Of a DNA stretch of 64,000 bases, positions 1 through 8,879 are shown piece after piece; the first letter of the stretch is position 1; each line of letters begins with the position of its first letter. The stretch spans positions 124,001 to 188,000 of the forward strand of contig NZ_JACESE010000002.1 of assembly GCF_013911965.1 (NCBI RefSeq). Direction: 5' to 3'. Below the pieces are notes generated by a model. It saw only the letters and a list, made by a program, of their open reading frames with translations, made no database searches and was not told where the DNA came from. This DNA is from Phenylobacterium sp. Its GTDB lineage: Bacteria; Pseudomonadota; Alphaproteobacteria; Caulobacterales; Caulobacteraceae. Both the position numbers and the translations under genes were made by a program.

Positions 1-401
1 CGCCGAGGGAGCCGACCTACTGCGGGCCGGGCTTCTACGTGACCGGCGAGCACGTCACCGTGTTGGCCGAAGAACAACAAGCCGACTTCGACGTGACACG
101 CCTCGCTTACAATGAGGTTGTGTGGGTGGCTTATTCCGGCAACGGCGTTCGGCCCCCGCGGTACTTGAATGCGGCGCGCGTCGGGGAGTGGGTCTCGAAG
201 CCTGAAATCGGCGGTCTATTCGCAAGAACAGGCTTTGATTTTCCGGCATACGTTGAGCTTCGACCGTCTCAGGGCTCCGCCGCTCAGCCTGGTGATCTGA
301 ACGAACTCTCGAAGGCTGTCCGGGCAAGGTCGACGGCTTACGACCCGTGCGTCGCCCCAGAGGTTGTCACCCACGCGGGCCGCGCTGATGACGGGAGCTG
401 A
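1..401 (+). CDS. Hypothetical protein, 5'-truncated by window edge
   Basis: The frame is open from base 3 to the TGA ending at 401, so the window catches the C-terminal ~130 residues of a gene that begins outside; the GTG at 39 is only an internal candidate start. The visible protein is mixed in composition, with a Tyr/Cys-containing stretch near the edge (TYCGPGFYVTGEH), no membrane segment and no motif I recognise. Codon use is clearly less G/C-biased at third positions than in all neighbours (CAA, AAT, AGA, TTG occur), which suggests an accessory or recently acquired gene. Its stop is about 100 bp upstream of rpoZ, so it is probably a separate unit. That it is truly coding is an inference from length and an unbroken frame. 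Confidence 0.45.
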   Translation, partial: PREPTYCGPGFYVTGEHVTVLAEEQQADFDVTRLAYNEVVWVAYSGNGVRPPRYLNAARVGEWVSKPEIGGLFARTGFDFPAYVELRPSQGSAAQPGDLNELSKAVRARSTAYDPCVAPEVVTHAGRADDGS

Positions 402-440
402 TCTGCCTGCCGAGCCCAGACCCAAGATCCCTCTGCGGCA

Positions 441-469
441 TTGCACAATCGGGCCGGAACCCCTATTTT
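441..469 (+). promoter_or_regulatory. Probable rpoZ promoter
   Basis: TTGCAC (441-446) and TATTTT (464-469) are separated by exactly 17 bp and end 31 bp before the rpoZ ATG, a normal sigma-70 geometry. There is no experimental support. Confidence 0.4.
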
Positions 470-500
470 CGCCGGTTCTACCGTCTTATCCGAGGATTTC

Positions 501-860
501 ATGGCCCGCGTCACCGTCGAAGATTGCATCCAGAAGGTCCCGAACCGCTTCAACCTGGTTCTTCTGGCCGCCCATCGCGCGCGGGGCATTTCCGCCGGCG
601 CCCAGCTGCTGGTCGATCGCGACAACGACAAGAACCCCGTCGTCGCCCTGCGTGAGATCGCCGACGACGTGGTCGACGCTGAAGAGCTGCGCGAGAGCCT
701 GATCTCCAGCCTGCAGCGCGTGGACGAGCACACCGAGGCCGAGGAAGAGGCCGAAACCCTGGCCCTGCTCGCCGACCCGACCCACACCCAGATGAGCGAG
801 CTTGAGCTCGTGCGGGCGCTGCAAAGCGACCGCGACGGCGGGCAGGAGGAGCGGTACTGA
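501..860 (+). CDS. rpoZ: DNA-directed RNA polymerase omega subunit
   Basis: This 119-residue protein begins [20 protein letters not shown], the conserved omega N-terminus, followed by the typical helix with [10 protein letters not shown]. Omega binds the beta' subunit, helps RNA polymerase assembly and contributes to the ppGpp site. The ATG at 501 is chosen over an in-frame upstream ATG at 441 because it gives the family N-terminus. The acidic C-terminal half (residues ~60-119) is longer than in E. coli, as in other alphaproteobacteria. Its stop is directly followed by the spoT reading frame; the rpoZ-spoT pairing links polymerase to stringent control and is common in proteobacteria. Confidence 0.95.
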   Translation: MARVTVEDCIQKVPNRFNLVLLAAHRARGISAGAQLLVDRDNDKNPVVALREIADDVVDAEELRESLISSLQRVDEHTEAEEEAETLALLADPTHTQMSELELVRALQSDRDGGQEERY

Positions 861-946
861 GCCCCGAAGGCGCAGACCCCGTCACTGTCCAGGCGGCTAC
901 ACCCGCCGCCGAACCCAAAGACGCGCCTTCTGATACGCCCGCCGCT

Positions 947-3148
947 GTGGACGCCACGGCGGCGGTGCGCCGTCCGAAGATGCTTCGCCAGTACGAGCTG
1001 ATCGAGAAGGTCCGCTCGTACGACCCCACCGCCGACGAAGCCCTGCTGAACCGCGCCTATGTCTACGCCATGCGGATGCATGGGTCGCAGAAGCGCGCCT
1101 CCGGCGACCCCTATTTCGCCCACCCGATCGAGGTGGCCGGCATCCTGACGGACTACCGTCTGGACACCGCCACCATCGTTACGGCCCTGCTGCACGACGT
1201 GATCGAGGACTGCCCGGTCACGCGCGCCGACATCGACGAGCTGTTCGGGCCCGAGGTCGGCGAACTGGTCGAGGGCGTCACCAAGCTCTCCCAGCTTGAG
1301 TTCAGCTCCGAACACACGCGCCAGGCCGAGAACCTGCGCAAGTTCATCCTGGCCATCTCCAAGGACGTCCGCGTCCTCCTGGTGAAGCTGGCCGACCGTC
1401 TGCACAACATGCGCACGCTGGAGTTCATCAAGAACCCGGCCAAGCGCGAGCGCATCTCCCGGGAGACCCTTGAGATCTATGCGCCGCTGGCCCGCTCCAT
1501 CGGCTGCCACCGCATCTGCACCGAGCTGGAGGAGCTGGCCTTCATCCACCTGAACCCGGTGGCGCGCGATGCCATCGGCCGCCGGCTGGAGGCCCTGCGC
1601 CAGCAGCAGGGCGGGGCGGTCTCGGTGGTCTCGGGCGAGGTCTCGGCCAAGCTGAAGGAGGCGGGCATCCCCGCCCGGGTCTTCGGCCGCGAGAAGCACC
1701 CCTTCTCGATCTGGCGGAAGCTGCAGCGCAAGTCGATCGGCTTCTCCCAGCTGTCGGACATCTACGCCTTCCGGGTGATCGTCGACACCGAGGACGACTG
1801 CTACCGCGCGCTGGGCGTCATCCATCGCGCCTGGCCGAGCGTGCCCGAGCGGTTCAAGGACTACATCTCGACGCCCAAGCGGAACAACTACCGCTCGGTG
1901 CATACGACCGTGGTCGGCCCGCGCGGCATGCGCATCGAAATGCAGATCCGCACCGAGGCCATGGACCGCGTCGCCGAGGACGGGGTCGCCGCCCACTGGC
2001 GCTACAAGAACGAGAGCTACGGCTTCGACGCCGAGGCCCAGGCCGCCGCCGGCGGCCGCGACCCGCTGGTCAATCTGCGCCACCTGGTCCAGGTGCTGGA
2101 GCACGGCGGCGACGTGGAGGAGCTGGTCGAGCACGCCAAGCTCGAAATGTTCCTCGACCAGGTCTTCGTCTTCACGCCCAAGGGCCGGCTGGTCAGCCTG
2201 CCCCGCGGGGCCATGCCGCTGGATTTCGCCTACGCCGTCCACACCGACGTGGGCGACACCTGCATCGGCGTGAAGATCAACGGCGAACTGCGCCCGATGC
2301 GCACGGCCCTGCAGAACGGCGACGTGGTGGAGGTGATCCGCGGCGCCAAGCCGGTGGTGCCGCCCGACTGGCGCTCGCTGACCGTCACCGGCCGCGCCCG
2401 CTCGGCCATCCGCCGCCACATCCGCCAGAGCGAGAAGGACGAGTTCATCCGGCTCGGCGTGGCCAGCATCGACCAGACCTTCGAACGCGCGGGCAAGCAT
2501 CGTCCGGACGTCTCCCTGCGCCCGGCCCTGGATCGCTTCGCCACCGCGACGGAGGACGAGCTTTTCGAAGCCGTCGGCCGCGGACGGGTCACGCCGACCC
2601 AGGTGCTGGACGTCATCTTCCCCGGCCTCAAGGCCGCCGAACGCGAGGCCGCCACGGCCCAGCGCCGCATCGAGGGCGGCGCCGGCGCGCGGCTCTATGT
2701 CCGCGGCTCGGGCCTGACGCCGGGCGTCACCCTGCATTTCGCCGAGTGCTGCAGCCCGGTGCCGGGGGACCGCATCGTCGGCATCCTCGATCCCGAGGGC
2801 GGCGGCCTGGCCGTCCACACCATCGACTGCGCCACTCTGGCCGAGTTCGAGGACCGGGAAGAGCTGTGGCGCGACCTGCAATGGACGCCGGAGGCCGAGC
2901 GCAACACCATCTCGCGCGCCAGCCTGGCGGCGACGATCAAGAACGCGCCGGGCGTGCTCGGCCAGGTCTGCACGGTGATCGGCGAGGCGGGCGGCAACAT
3001 CGTCAACCTGCGCATGCACCACCGCCAGCGCGACTTCTTCGACGTCGACTTCGACCTCGAGGTCAAGGACGCCAAGCACCTGACCCATATCGCCGCGGCC
3101 CTGCGGGCCAATCCGAGCGTCGAGACGGTGGACCGGGCGAAGGGCTGA
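947..3148 (+). CDS. spoT: Bifunctional (p)ppGpp synthetase/hydrolase (RelA/SpoT family)
   Basis: This is the long Rel/SpoT enzyme that makes ppGpp from GTP/GDP plus ATP and hydrolyses it. From the GTG at 947 the protein is 733 residues. The hydrolase HD domain is intact (H45, H59 and H83-D84 in LLHDVIED). The synthetase domain lies around residues 240-360 (KHPFSIWRK; later YRSVHTTVVGP), followed by a TGS domain (~390-455), a conserved Cys-containing helical region (ECCSPVPGD) and a C-terminal ACT domain (~655-730). The ATG at 980 (MLRQYELIEK) is an equally good or better start, giving 722 residues and matching the usual N-terminus. It is the probable sole long RSH protein of the organism and sits directly downstream of rpoZ. 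Confidence 0.95.
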   Translation: MDATAAVRRPKMLRQYELIEKVRSYDPTADEALLNRAYVYAMRMHGSQKRASGDPYFAHPIEVAGILTDYRLDTATIVTALLHDVIEDCPVTRADIDELFGPEVGELVEGVTKLSQLEFSSEHTRQAENLRKFILAISKDVRVLLVKLADRLHNMRTLEFIKNPAKRERISRETLEIYAPLARSIGCHRICTELEELAFIHLNPVARDAIGRRLEALRQQQGGAVSVVSGEVSAKLKEAGIPARVFGREKHPFSIWRKLQRKSIGFSQLSDIYAFRVIVDTEDDCYRALGVIHRAWPSVPERFKDYISTPKRNNYRSVHTTVVGPRGMRIEMQIRTEAMDRVAEDGVAAHWRYKNESYGFDAEAQAAAGGRDPLVNLRHLVQVLEHGGDVEELVEHAKLEMFLDQVFVFTPKGRLVSLPRGAMPLDFAYAVHTDVGDTCIGVKINGELRPMRTALQNGDVVEVIRGAKPVVPPDWRSLTVTGRARSAIRRHIRQSEKDEFIRLGVASIDQTFERAGKHRPDVSLRPALDRFATATEDELFEAVGRGRVTPTQVLDVIFPGLKAAEREAATAQRRIEGGAGARLYVRGSGLTPGVTLHFAECCSPVPGDRIVGILDPEGGGLAVHTIDCATLAEFEDREELWRDLQWTPEAERNTISRASLAATIKNAPGVLGQVCTVIGEAGGNIVNLRMHHRQRDFFDVDFDLEVKDAKHLTHIAAALRANPSVETVDRAKG

Positions 3149-3152
3149 GGCC

Positions 3153-3698
3153 TCAGACCGGCTCGGCGGCCCGCCAGGTCCAGGGCGTCTTGGCCCCGGT
3201 GAAGGTTTCCGGCGTGCAGCGCAGATAGAGGCTGTCGGCCCAGACGTGGCCCAGGAGGTAGGTCTTGGTGGCGCTGCCGGTGACGTAGAAGCCCAGACGC
3301 TCCAGCAGGCGGCGCGAGGCGGTGTTGTTGGGGTCGACGTCGGCGGTCGCCTCCTTCAGCCCCCGATCGCGGAAGGCGCGGTCGATCACGGCCGACACCG
3401 CCTCATGGGCGTAGCCCTTCCCCTGCGCGTCGGGATGCAGAATGTAGCCGATCTCCGGATCGGCCCAGAAGCCGACCTTGCCGATGACGCGCCCGTCCTT
3501 GGTCTCGACGATGAAGTCGTCCGCCCGCGTGGCCATCATCCCCTCCAGCCACAGTCGGGTTTCCTCCATCTTCACATGCGGCAGGGTCGACCAGAAGGCC
3601 ATGGCCGTCGCCGAGGAGAGGATCTCGTGCATCGGCTCCAGATCGCTGGGCCTCGCCGGCCGCAGGATCAGGCGTTCGGTTGTGATGGTCCCGGGCAT
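3153..3698 (-). CDS. GNAT family N-acetyltransferase (RimJ/RimL type)
   Basis: This 181-residue acetyltransferase opens with TITTERLILRPARPSDL, typical of RimJ/RimL-like GNATs that acetylate protein N-termini or small amines using acetyl-CoA. The acetyl-CoA binding segment is visible as GYILHPDAQGKGYAHEA and the later NTASRRLLERLGF motif. The ATG at 3698 was preferred over an upstream in-frame start at 3755 because the extra 19 residues are not family-like. It is convergent with spoT; only 4 bp separate the two stops. The substrate cannot be told from sequence. Confidence 0.85.
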   Translation of the reverse strand: MPGTITTERLILRPARPSDLEPMHEILSSATAMAFWSTLPHVKMEETRLWLEGMMATRADDFIVETKDGRVIGKVGFWADPEIGYILHPDAQGKGYAHEAVSAVIDRAFRDRGLKEATADVDPNNTASRRLLERLGFYVTGSATKTYLLGHVWADSLYLRCTPETFTGAKTPWTWRAAEPV

Positions 3699-3749
3699 GG
3701 ATGGGATGTTACTCCAACGAATCTCCAGGCGCAGTCTGGAGGCCGAAGG

Positions 3750-3777
3750 TGACATCTAGTCCGCCCTTCGCTAATTC
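3750..3777 (+). promoter_or_regulatory. Possible pyrE promoter (Caulobacter-type)
   Basis: GCTAATTC at 3770-3777 closely fits the Caulobacter -10 box GCtANAWC, and a partial -35 (TGAC core at 3750-3753) lies upstream at the allowed distance. The pyrE ATG follows 21 bp later with an AGGGAGG ribosome-binding site at 3784-3790. Confidence 0.35.
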
Positions 3778-3798
3778 GCCCGCAGGGAGGCCTTCCAA

Positions 3799-4383
3799 AT
3801 GACCACTGACGAAGTCCTTGAGGAATTCCGCGGCGCCGGCGCCCTTCGCGAGGGCCACTTCGTCCTGGCCTCCGGGCGCCATAGTCCGATCTTCCTCCAA
3901 AAGAACCTCGTCTTTCAATATGCCGACCGGACGGAGCGCCTCTGCCGCGCCCTGGCCGACCGCATCGTCGAGCAGTTCGGCCGGCCCGATGTGATCGTGG
4001 CGCCGGCGGTCGGGGCGATCATCCCGGGCTACGAAGTCGCTCGCGCCCTGGGCGTTCCCTCAATTTATGTGGAACGTGAGGACGGCCGCTTCCAGCTGCG
4101 TCGCGCCTTCCGCATCGAACCCGGGGCCAAGGTGGTGGTGGTCGAGGACGTCATCACCACGGGGGGCTCCTTCCGCGAGGCGGTCGAGCCCATCGAGGCG
4201 GCCGGCGGCGTCGTGCTCTGCTGCGCCTGCATCGTCGACCGGTCGGGCGGCCGGGCCGAGGTGGGCTGGCCGCTGGTGGCGCTCGCCACCGTCGACTTCC
4301 CCTCCTATGCGCCCGACGACGTGCCGCCGGAGCTCGCGGCCCTGCCGGCCGAGGAGCCGGGCTCCAAGAGGCTGAAGCGATGA
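3799..4383 (+). CDS. pyrE: Orotate phosphoribosyltransferase
   Basis: PyrE converts orotate plus PRPP to orotidine 5'-phosphate in pyrimidine synthesis. The 194-residue protein has the substrate-binding start ([18 protein letters not shown]), the [15 protein letters not shown] segment and the PRPP-binding loop [13 protein letters not shown] at residues 112-124. Length fits the short bacterial/archaeal-type OPRTase. A strong Shine-Dalgarno sequence (AGGGAGG) precedes the ATG. Its stop overlaps the pdxJ start by 4 bp (ATGA), so pyrE, pdxJ and acpS are probably translationally coupled. Confidence 0.95.
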   Translation: MTTDEVLEEFRGAGALREGHFVLASGRHSPIFLQKNLVFQYADRTERLCRALADRIVEQFGRPDVIVAPAVGAIIPGYEVARALGVPSIYVEREDGRFQLRRAFRIEPGAKVVVVEDVITTGGSFREAVEPIEAAGGVVLCCACIVDRSGGRAEVGWPLVALATVDFPSYAPDDVPPELAALPAEEPGSKRLKR

Positions 4384-5138
4384 GCCGGCTGCGTCTGGGC
4401 GTCAATATCGACCACGTGGCGACCATCCGGAACGCCCGCGGCGCCAGCTATCCCGATCCGGTCCGGGCCGCCGAAATGGCTATCGCCGCCGGCGCCGACG
4501 GCATCACCGCCCACCTGCGCGAGGATCGGCGCCACATCTCCGACGCCGATATCGACGCGCTCGCCGTGATCGTGCGGCGTCGCGGCCGGCCGCTGAACCT
4601 GGAGATGGCGGTCACCGCCGAGATGGAGGCCATCGCGCTCGCCCATCGCCCGCATGCCGCCTGCCTGGTGCCGGAGCGGCGCGAGGAGGTGACCACCGAG
4701 GGCGGGCTCGACATGGTCAAGGGCCACAACACCATCGCCCCCGTGATCGCCCGCCTGCGCCAGGCGGGCATCCGCGTCTCCTGCTTCGTGGACGCCGATT
4801 TCGAGCAGATCGCCGCGGCCAAGTCGGCCGGCGCGCACGTGGTGGAGCTGCACACCGGCGCCTATTGCGACGCCGTCCGGGAGGGCTCGCCCCAGGCCGA
4901 TCGCCTGCTGTCGGGGCTCATCGCTGCGGCCGCCGAGGCCGACCGCCTGGGCCTGGAAGTCCACGCCGGCCACGGCATCGACTACGAGACGGTCAAGCCG
5001 ATCGCGGCCATACCCGAGGTGGTGGAGCTCAACATCGGCCACTTCCTGATCGGCGAGGCGATCTTCATGGGCCTGCCGGCGGCCATCGCCCGCATGCGCG
5101 CCCTGATGGACGAGGCGCGGGCGGAGAAGGCGGCGTGA
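4380..5138 (+). CDS. pdxJ: Pyridoxine 5'-phosphate synthase
   Basis: PdxJ condenses 1-deoxyxylulose 5-phosphate with 3-amino-2-oxopropyl phosphate to form pyridoxine 5'-phosphate. The 252-residue TIM-barrel protein shows the diagnostic start [17 protein letters not shown], the [12 protein letters not shown] motif, the [15 protein letters not shown] segment and the C-terminal [12 protein letters not shown] phosphate-binding region. It overlaps pyrE by 4 bp and acpS by 4 bp (GTGA), giving an overlapping three-gene unit. PLP from this pathway is needed by the two cysteine desulfurases elsewhere in the window. Confidence 0.97.
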   Translation: MSRLRLGVNIDHVATIRNARGASYPDPVRAAEMAIAAGADGITAHLREDRRHISDADIDALAVIVRRRGRPLNLEMAVTAEMEAIALAHRPHAACLVPERREEVTTEGGLDMVKGHNTIAPVIARLRQAGIRVSCFVDADFEQIAAAKSAGAHVVELHTGAYCDAVREGSPQADRLLSGLIAAAAEADRLGLEVHAGHGIDYETVKPIAAIPEVVELNIGHFLIGEAIFMGLPAAIARMRALMDEARAEKAA

Positions 5139-5533
5139 TCATCGGCCTGGGCTCGGACCTCGCCGACATCCGGCGGATCGAAAAGACGCTGGAGCGCTAC
5201 GGGACGCGTTTCACGAACCGCATCTTCACCGAGATCGAGCGCACGCGGTCGGAGCGCAAGCCGGACGTGGCGGCCAGCTACGCCAAGCGGTTCGCCGCCA
5301 AGGAGGCCTGTTCCAAGGCGCTGGGCACCGGCTTCCGCCGCGGCGTCTTCTGGCGTGACATGGGCGTGGTCAACATGCGCTCCGGCGCGCCGACCATGGC
5401 CCTGACCAACGGCGCGCTGGACCGGCTGAAGGAGATCACGCCCGAGGGCCATCGCGCCGTGATCCACGTGACCCTGACCGACGACCATCCCTACGCCCAG
5501 GCCTTCGTCATCATCGAGGCCGTGCCCGAATAG
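5135..5533 (+). CDS. acpS: Holo-[acyl-carrier-protein] synthase
   Basis: AcpS transfers the 4'-phosphopantetheine arm of CoA to a serine of acyl carrier protein. The 132-residue protein begins [16 protein letters not shown], holding the metal-binding Asp, and has the second motif [15 protein letters not shown] with its Glu/Lys pair. The start is the GTG at 5135, overlapping the pdxJ stop by 4 bp; that start gives the standard family length. The pdxJ-acpS-lepB-rnc-era order is widely conserved in proteobacteria. Confidence 0.95.
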   Translation: MIIGLGSDLADIRRIEKTLERYGTRFTNRIFTEIERTRSERKPDVAASYAKRFAAKEACSKALGTGFRRGVFWRDMGVVNMRSGAPTMALTNGALDRLKEITPEGHRAVIHVTLTDDHPYAQAFVIIEAVPE

Positions 5534-5658
5534 CCGCAGGCCCCGCGGCGAATGGGCCGATTACGGCGAGTTCACGGGCCCTGAGCTTGCTCCGGCCGTA
5601 TGCAGGGGCTAGCTAACCCTCTTCCGGCGCGCCGCGTCCCGCGTCTCAGGAATCCGAC

Positions 5659-6438
5659 ATGAGCGAGAACGTGCAGAGCGTGCAGGCCACCGAGAAGCCC
5701 GACACCGTCAAGGAGATCGTGGAGATCGTGAAGACGGTCGTCTACGCCCTGTTGATCGCGCTCGTCCTGCGGGTCCTGCTCTTCCAGCCTTTCACCATCC
5801 CGTCGGCCTCTATGGAGCCGAACCTGCTGGAAGGCGACTACATCATCGTCTCCAAGTACTCCTACGGCTATTCGCGCCACTCCATCCCCTTCAGCCCGCC
5901 GCTGTTCGAAGGCCGGGTGATGGACCGGGCGCCGACGCCGGGCGACATCATCGTCTTCAAGCTGCCGCGCGACGGCCGGACCGACTACATCAAGCGCCTG
6001 ATCGGCGCGCCGGGCGACCGGATCGAGGTGCGCGACGGCCAGATCATCCTTAACGGCCAGCCCGTGCCGCGCGAACCGCTGTCGCCGGGCGTCGTCGACA
6101 CGGGCTACGGCTTCACCCGCGAGGTGATGCGCTTCCGCGAGACCCTGCCCAACGGCCGCAGCTACATCACCTACGATCTCGGTCCCGACGGCGAGATGGA
6201 CGATGTGGGCCCCTTCATCGTACCGGAGGGCCACTACTTCTTCATGGGCGACAACCGCGACAATTCGCTGGACAGCCGCGCGCCCCAGGAGATCGGCGTC
6301 GGCTATGTCCCGGCGGAGAACCTGGTGGGCAAGGCCCAGCTGATCCTGCTGTCCTGGGAGCGCGGAGCCTCGCTCTTCAAGCCCTGGACCTGGGTGCTCG
6401 ACGCGCGGCCGGGCCGGTTCTTCAACATCCTTCAGTGA
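5659..6438 (+). CDS. lepB: Signal peptidase I
   Basis: LepB is the inner-membrane protease that removes signal peptides from exported proteins. The 259-residue protein has one N-terminal membrane helix (~residues 25-42), then the nucleophile motif PSASMEP (Ser51) and the general-base Lys112 in DYIKRLIGAPGDR. The later boxes FMGDNRDNSLDSR and LVGKAQLI are also present, so all Ser/Lys dyad boxes are intact. A possible Caulobacter-like promoter is TTGCTCC (5587-5593), 14 bp, GCTAGCTA (5608-5615). lepB is followed 10 bp later by rnc. Confidence 0.95.
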   Translation: MSENVQSVQATEKPDTVKEIVEIVKTVVYALLIALVLRVLLFQPFTIPSASMEPNLLEGDYIIVSKYSYGYSRHSIPFSPPLFEGRVMDRAPTPGDIIVFKLPRDGRTDYIKRLIGAPGDRIEVRDGQIILNGQPVPREPLSPGVVDTGYGFTREVMRFRETLPNGRSYITYDLGPDGEMDDVGPFIVPEGHYFFMGDNRDNSLDSRAPQEIGVGYVPAENLVGKAQLILLSWERGASLFKPWTWVLDARPGRFFNILQ

Positions 6439-6448
6439 CCTGGGCCCG

Positions 6449-7147
6449 ATGAACCGGCGACAGGCGGCGGTCGCCCGGCTCGAGGAGCGGATCGGCCACA
6501 GCTTCACCGACCGCGAACTCCTGGAACGCGCGCTCACCCACGCCAGCGTCGGCGAAGGGGCGGCCAAGGTGCGCCATTATGAGCGGCTGGAATTCCTGGG
6601 CGACCGGGTGCTGAACCTGATGGCCGCCGAGCGGCTGATGAGCCTCGATCCCGAGGCGCGCGAAGGCGAGCTGTCGCGCAAGCTCTCGAACCTGGTGAAC
6701 TACCGCGCCTGCGCCGAGGTGGCGCGCGAGATCGGCCTGGGCGAGGCGCTGCGCCTGTCGCCCAGCGCCACCAAGGTGGGGGCGCGGGAGTCCGAGGCGG
6801 TCCTGGGCGACGCCTGCGAGGCCCTCATCGGGGCCCTCTATGTGGACGCCGGCCTGGACGCGGCGCGGGCCTTCTTCCTGCGCTTCTGGAAGGACGCCTT
6901 CGCCGAACTCGGCGGCGTGCGGCCCAAGGATCCCAAGACCCAGCTCCAGGAATGGGCGCAGGGGCGGGGACTTCCGCTGCCCGCCTATGAGATCGTCGAG
7001 CGCGAGGGCCCGGCTCATGCGCCGATCTTCACCGTCCGCGTGACGCTTCAGGGCTATGATCCCGAAGAGGCCCGAGGACGTTCCAGGCAGGAGGCCGAAA
7101 AGGCCGCCGCCCAGGTGATGCTTTTGAAACGCGAAGGACCCCTATGA
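6449..7147 (+). CDS. rnc: Ribonuclease III
   Basis: RNase III cleaves double-stranded RNA in rRNA and mRNA maturation. In this 232-residue protein the signature ERLEFLGDRVLN lies at residues 45-56, the second acidic motif is DACEALIGALYVDAG, and a double-stranded RNA-binding domain (~residues 160-228, DPKTQLQEWAQGRGLPLPAYE) closes the protein. All metal-binding acidic residues are present. It overlaps era by 4 bp (ATGA), the classic rnc-era coupling. Confidence 0.97.
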   Translation: MNRRQAAVARLEERIGHSFTDRELLERALTHASVGEGAAKVRHYERLEFLGDRVLNLMAAERLMSLDPEAREGELSRKLSNLVNYRACAEVAREIGLGEALRLSPSATKVGARESEAVLGDACEALIGALYVDAGLDAARAFFLRFWKDAFAELGGVRPKDPKTQLQEWAQGRGLPLPAYEIVEREGPAHAPIFTVRVTLQGYDPEEARGRSRQEAEKAAAQVMLLKREGPL

Positions 7148-8076
7148 CCCGCGCCGGCTTCGTCGCCATCATCGGCGCCCCCAATGCGGGCAAGTCGACC
7201 CTGACCAACCGTCTGGTGGGGGCCAAGGTCTCCATCGTCACCCAGAAGGTGCAGACCACGCGCTTCCCCGTGCGGGGCGTGGCCATGGCCGGCGAAAGCC
7301 AGATCGTCCTGGTCGACACGCCCGGCATCTTTGCGCCGCGCCGCCGGCTGGACCGGGCCATGGTCCGCTCCGCCTGGGGCGGGGCGGAGGAGGCCGACAC
7401 GATCGTCCATCTGGTCGACGCCCAGGCCGAGCTGGCCGCCGCCGAGCCGGGCGCCAAGGCCGCCGACCGCCGCGCCGCCGCCGACGTGGCCTCGATCATC
7501 GAAGGCCTGAAGGGCGCCGGCAAGCAGGCCATCCTGGCCATCAACAAGATCGACGGCCTCAAGCGCGAGCGGCTGCTGGGCCTGGCCCAGAAGCTCTTCG
7601 ACACCGGCGTCTATACCGAGGTCTTCATGATCTCGGCCGCCGACGGCTCGGGCGTGGACGACCTGAAGGCCCGGCTGGCCGAACTCGTGCCCGAAGGCGC
7701 CTGGCTCTATCCGGAGGAGCAGACCGCCGACCTGCCGGCCCGCCTGCTGGCGGCCGAGATCACGCGGGAGAAGCTCTATCTGCGGGTCCACGAGGAGCTG
7801 CCCTATGCGGCGGCCGTGGACACGACCGCCTTCGAGGAGCGCAAGGACGGCTCGGTGCGGATCGAACAGACCATCTACGTCCAGCGCGAGAGCCAGAAGC
7901 CCATCGTGCTCGGCAAGAACGGCCAGACCCTGAAGTGGATCGGCCAGAAGGCGCGCGAGGAGCTGAAGGAGCTGTTCGATCGCGAGGTCCACCTCTTCCT
8001 GCATGTGAAGGTGGACGAGACCTGGGCCGACAAGCGCGAGTTCTACGGCGACGTGGGACTCGATTTCGACGCCTGA
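7144..8076 (+). CDS. era: GTPase Era
   Basis: Era is a GTPase that binds the 3' end of 16S rRNA and assists 30S assembly. The 310-residue protein has G1 GAPNAGKST (residues 11-19), G3 DTPG, G4 NKID and the C-terminal KH RNA-binding domain with VLGKNGQTLKWIGQKAR. The G domain carries a somewhat longer Ala-rich stretch (around ELAAAEPGAKAADRRAAAD) between G3 and G4 than E. coli Era. The stop overlaps the recO ATG by 1 bp (TGATG). Confidence 0.97.
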   Translation: MTRAGFVAIIGAPNAGKSTLTNRLVGAKVSIVTQKVQTTRFPVRGVAMAGESQIVLVDTPGIFAPRRRLDRAMVRSAWGGAEEADTIVHLVDAQAELAAAEPGAKAADRRAAADVASIIEGLKGAGKQAILAINKIDGLKRERLLGLAQKLFDTGVYTEVFMISAADGSGVDDLKARLAELVPEGAWLYPEEQTADLPARLLAAEITREKLYLRVHEELPYAAAVDTTAFEERKDGSVRIEQTIYVQRESQKPIVLGKNGQTLKWIGQKAREELKELFDREVHLFLHVKVDETWADKREFYGDVGLDFDA

Positions 8077-8807
8077 TGGAATTCGAAGACGACGCCTTCG
8101 TCCTCTCGGCCCGCGCCCATGGCGAGACGGGGGCCATCGTCGATCTGCTGACCGAGAGCCACGGCCGCTACGCCGCCCACGTGGCGGGCGGGGCGTCACG
8201 GCGTCTGAAGCCCTTCCTGCAGCCCGGCGCGGCGGTGCGTGCGCGCTTCCGGGCCCGCACCAGCGAGCAGCTGGGCTCAGCCACCCTGGAGCCCGTCGGG
8301 GAGGGGCCGGCCGCCCTGTTCGACGATCCGCTCGCCCTGCATGGCCTCTCGGCGGCCGCGGCCGTGGCCGCCGGGGCGCTGCCGGAGCGCGAGGCCCATC
8401 CCGGCGCCTATCACGCGCTCGCCGCCCTGATCCCGGCGCTCAGCCTGCCCGACATCTGGCCGGCCGTCTTCGTGCGCTTCGAGGCGGGCCTGCTGCAGGA
8501 CCTGGGCTTTGGCCTCGACCTCTCCAAGTGCGCCGCGACCGGCGCCGTGGACGATCTGGTCTATGTTAGCCCCCGCACCGGCCGGGCCGTGAGCCGCGAG
8601 GCGGGCGAGCCCTACAAGGACCGGCTGCTGGCCCTGCCGCCCTTCCTGCTGTCGGCGCAAGGGGGGTTGGAGCCCGGCGACGTGCGGGCGGGCCTTGACC
8701 TGACCGGCCACTTCCTGGAGGCCTTCGTCTTCAACCCGATGAACCGGCCCCTGCCGCCGGCCCGGCTGTGGATGATCGACCGCCTGTCCGAGGCGCAGCG
8801 CCTCTAG
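8076..8807 (+). CDS. recO: DNA repair protein RecO
   Basis: RecO loads RecA onto SSB-coated gaps together with RecR. The 243-residue protein begins MEFEDDAFVLSARAHGETGAI, the conserved N-terminal OB-fold segment, and continues through the helical domain with GFGLDLSKCAATGAVDDLVYVSPRTGRAVS, a reduced version of the RecO zinc region containing only one Cys. The ATG at 8076 overlaps the era stop. The C-terminal FNPMNRPLPPARLWMI segment is typical of alphaproteobacterial RecO. Confidence 0.93.
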   Translation: MEFEDDAFVLSARAHGETGAIVDLLTESHGRYAAHVAGGASRRLKPFLQPGAAVRARFRARTSEQLGSATLEPVGEGPAALFDDPLALHGLSAAAAVAAGALPEREAHPGAYHALAALIPALSLPDIWPAVFVRFEAGLLQDLGFGLDLSKCAATGAVDDLVYVSPRTGRAVSREAGEPYKDRLLALPPFLLSAQGGLEPGDVRAGLDLTGHFLEAFVFNPMNRPLPPARLWMIDRLSEAQRL

Positions 8808-8833
8808 GACCGAGGCTATGCGTCGCGCCCCCG

Positions 8834-8862
8834 GCGACGCGCGGGTCCGCAGGCGCTAGATT
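8834..8862 (+). promoter_or_regulatory. Probable parC promoter with two GANTC sites
   Basis: GCGACGC (8834-8840), 14 bp, GCTAGATT (8855-8862) closely fits the Caulobacter housekeeping promoter. A GATTC (8859-8863) overlaps the -10 and a GAATC (8874-8878) lies next to the parC ATG; both are CcrM methylation-type GANTC sites. The -35 is also the right arm of a 7-bp hairpin (8820-8826/8834-8840) that follows recO. Confidence 0.4.
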
Positions 8863-8879
8863 CGGGCCAAGGAGAATCA

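Noticed and set aside
338-3088. Very long minus-strand ORF (916 codons) opposite spoT
   Set aside because: It is the antisense shadow of spoT and rpoZ caused by extreme third-position GC; its translation is low-complexity Ala/Asp/Arg/His-rich with no family features.
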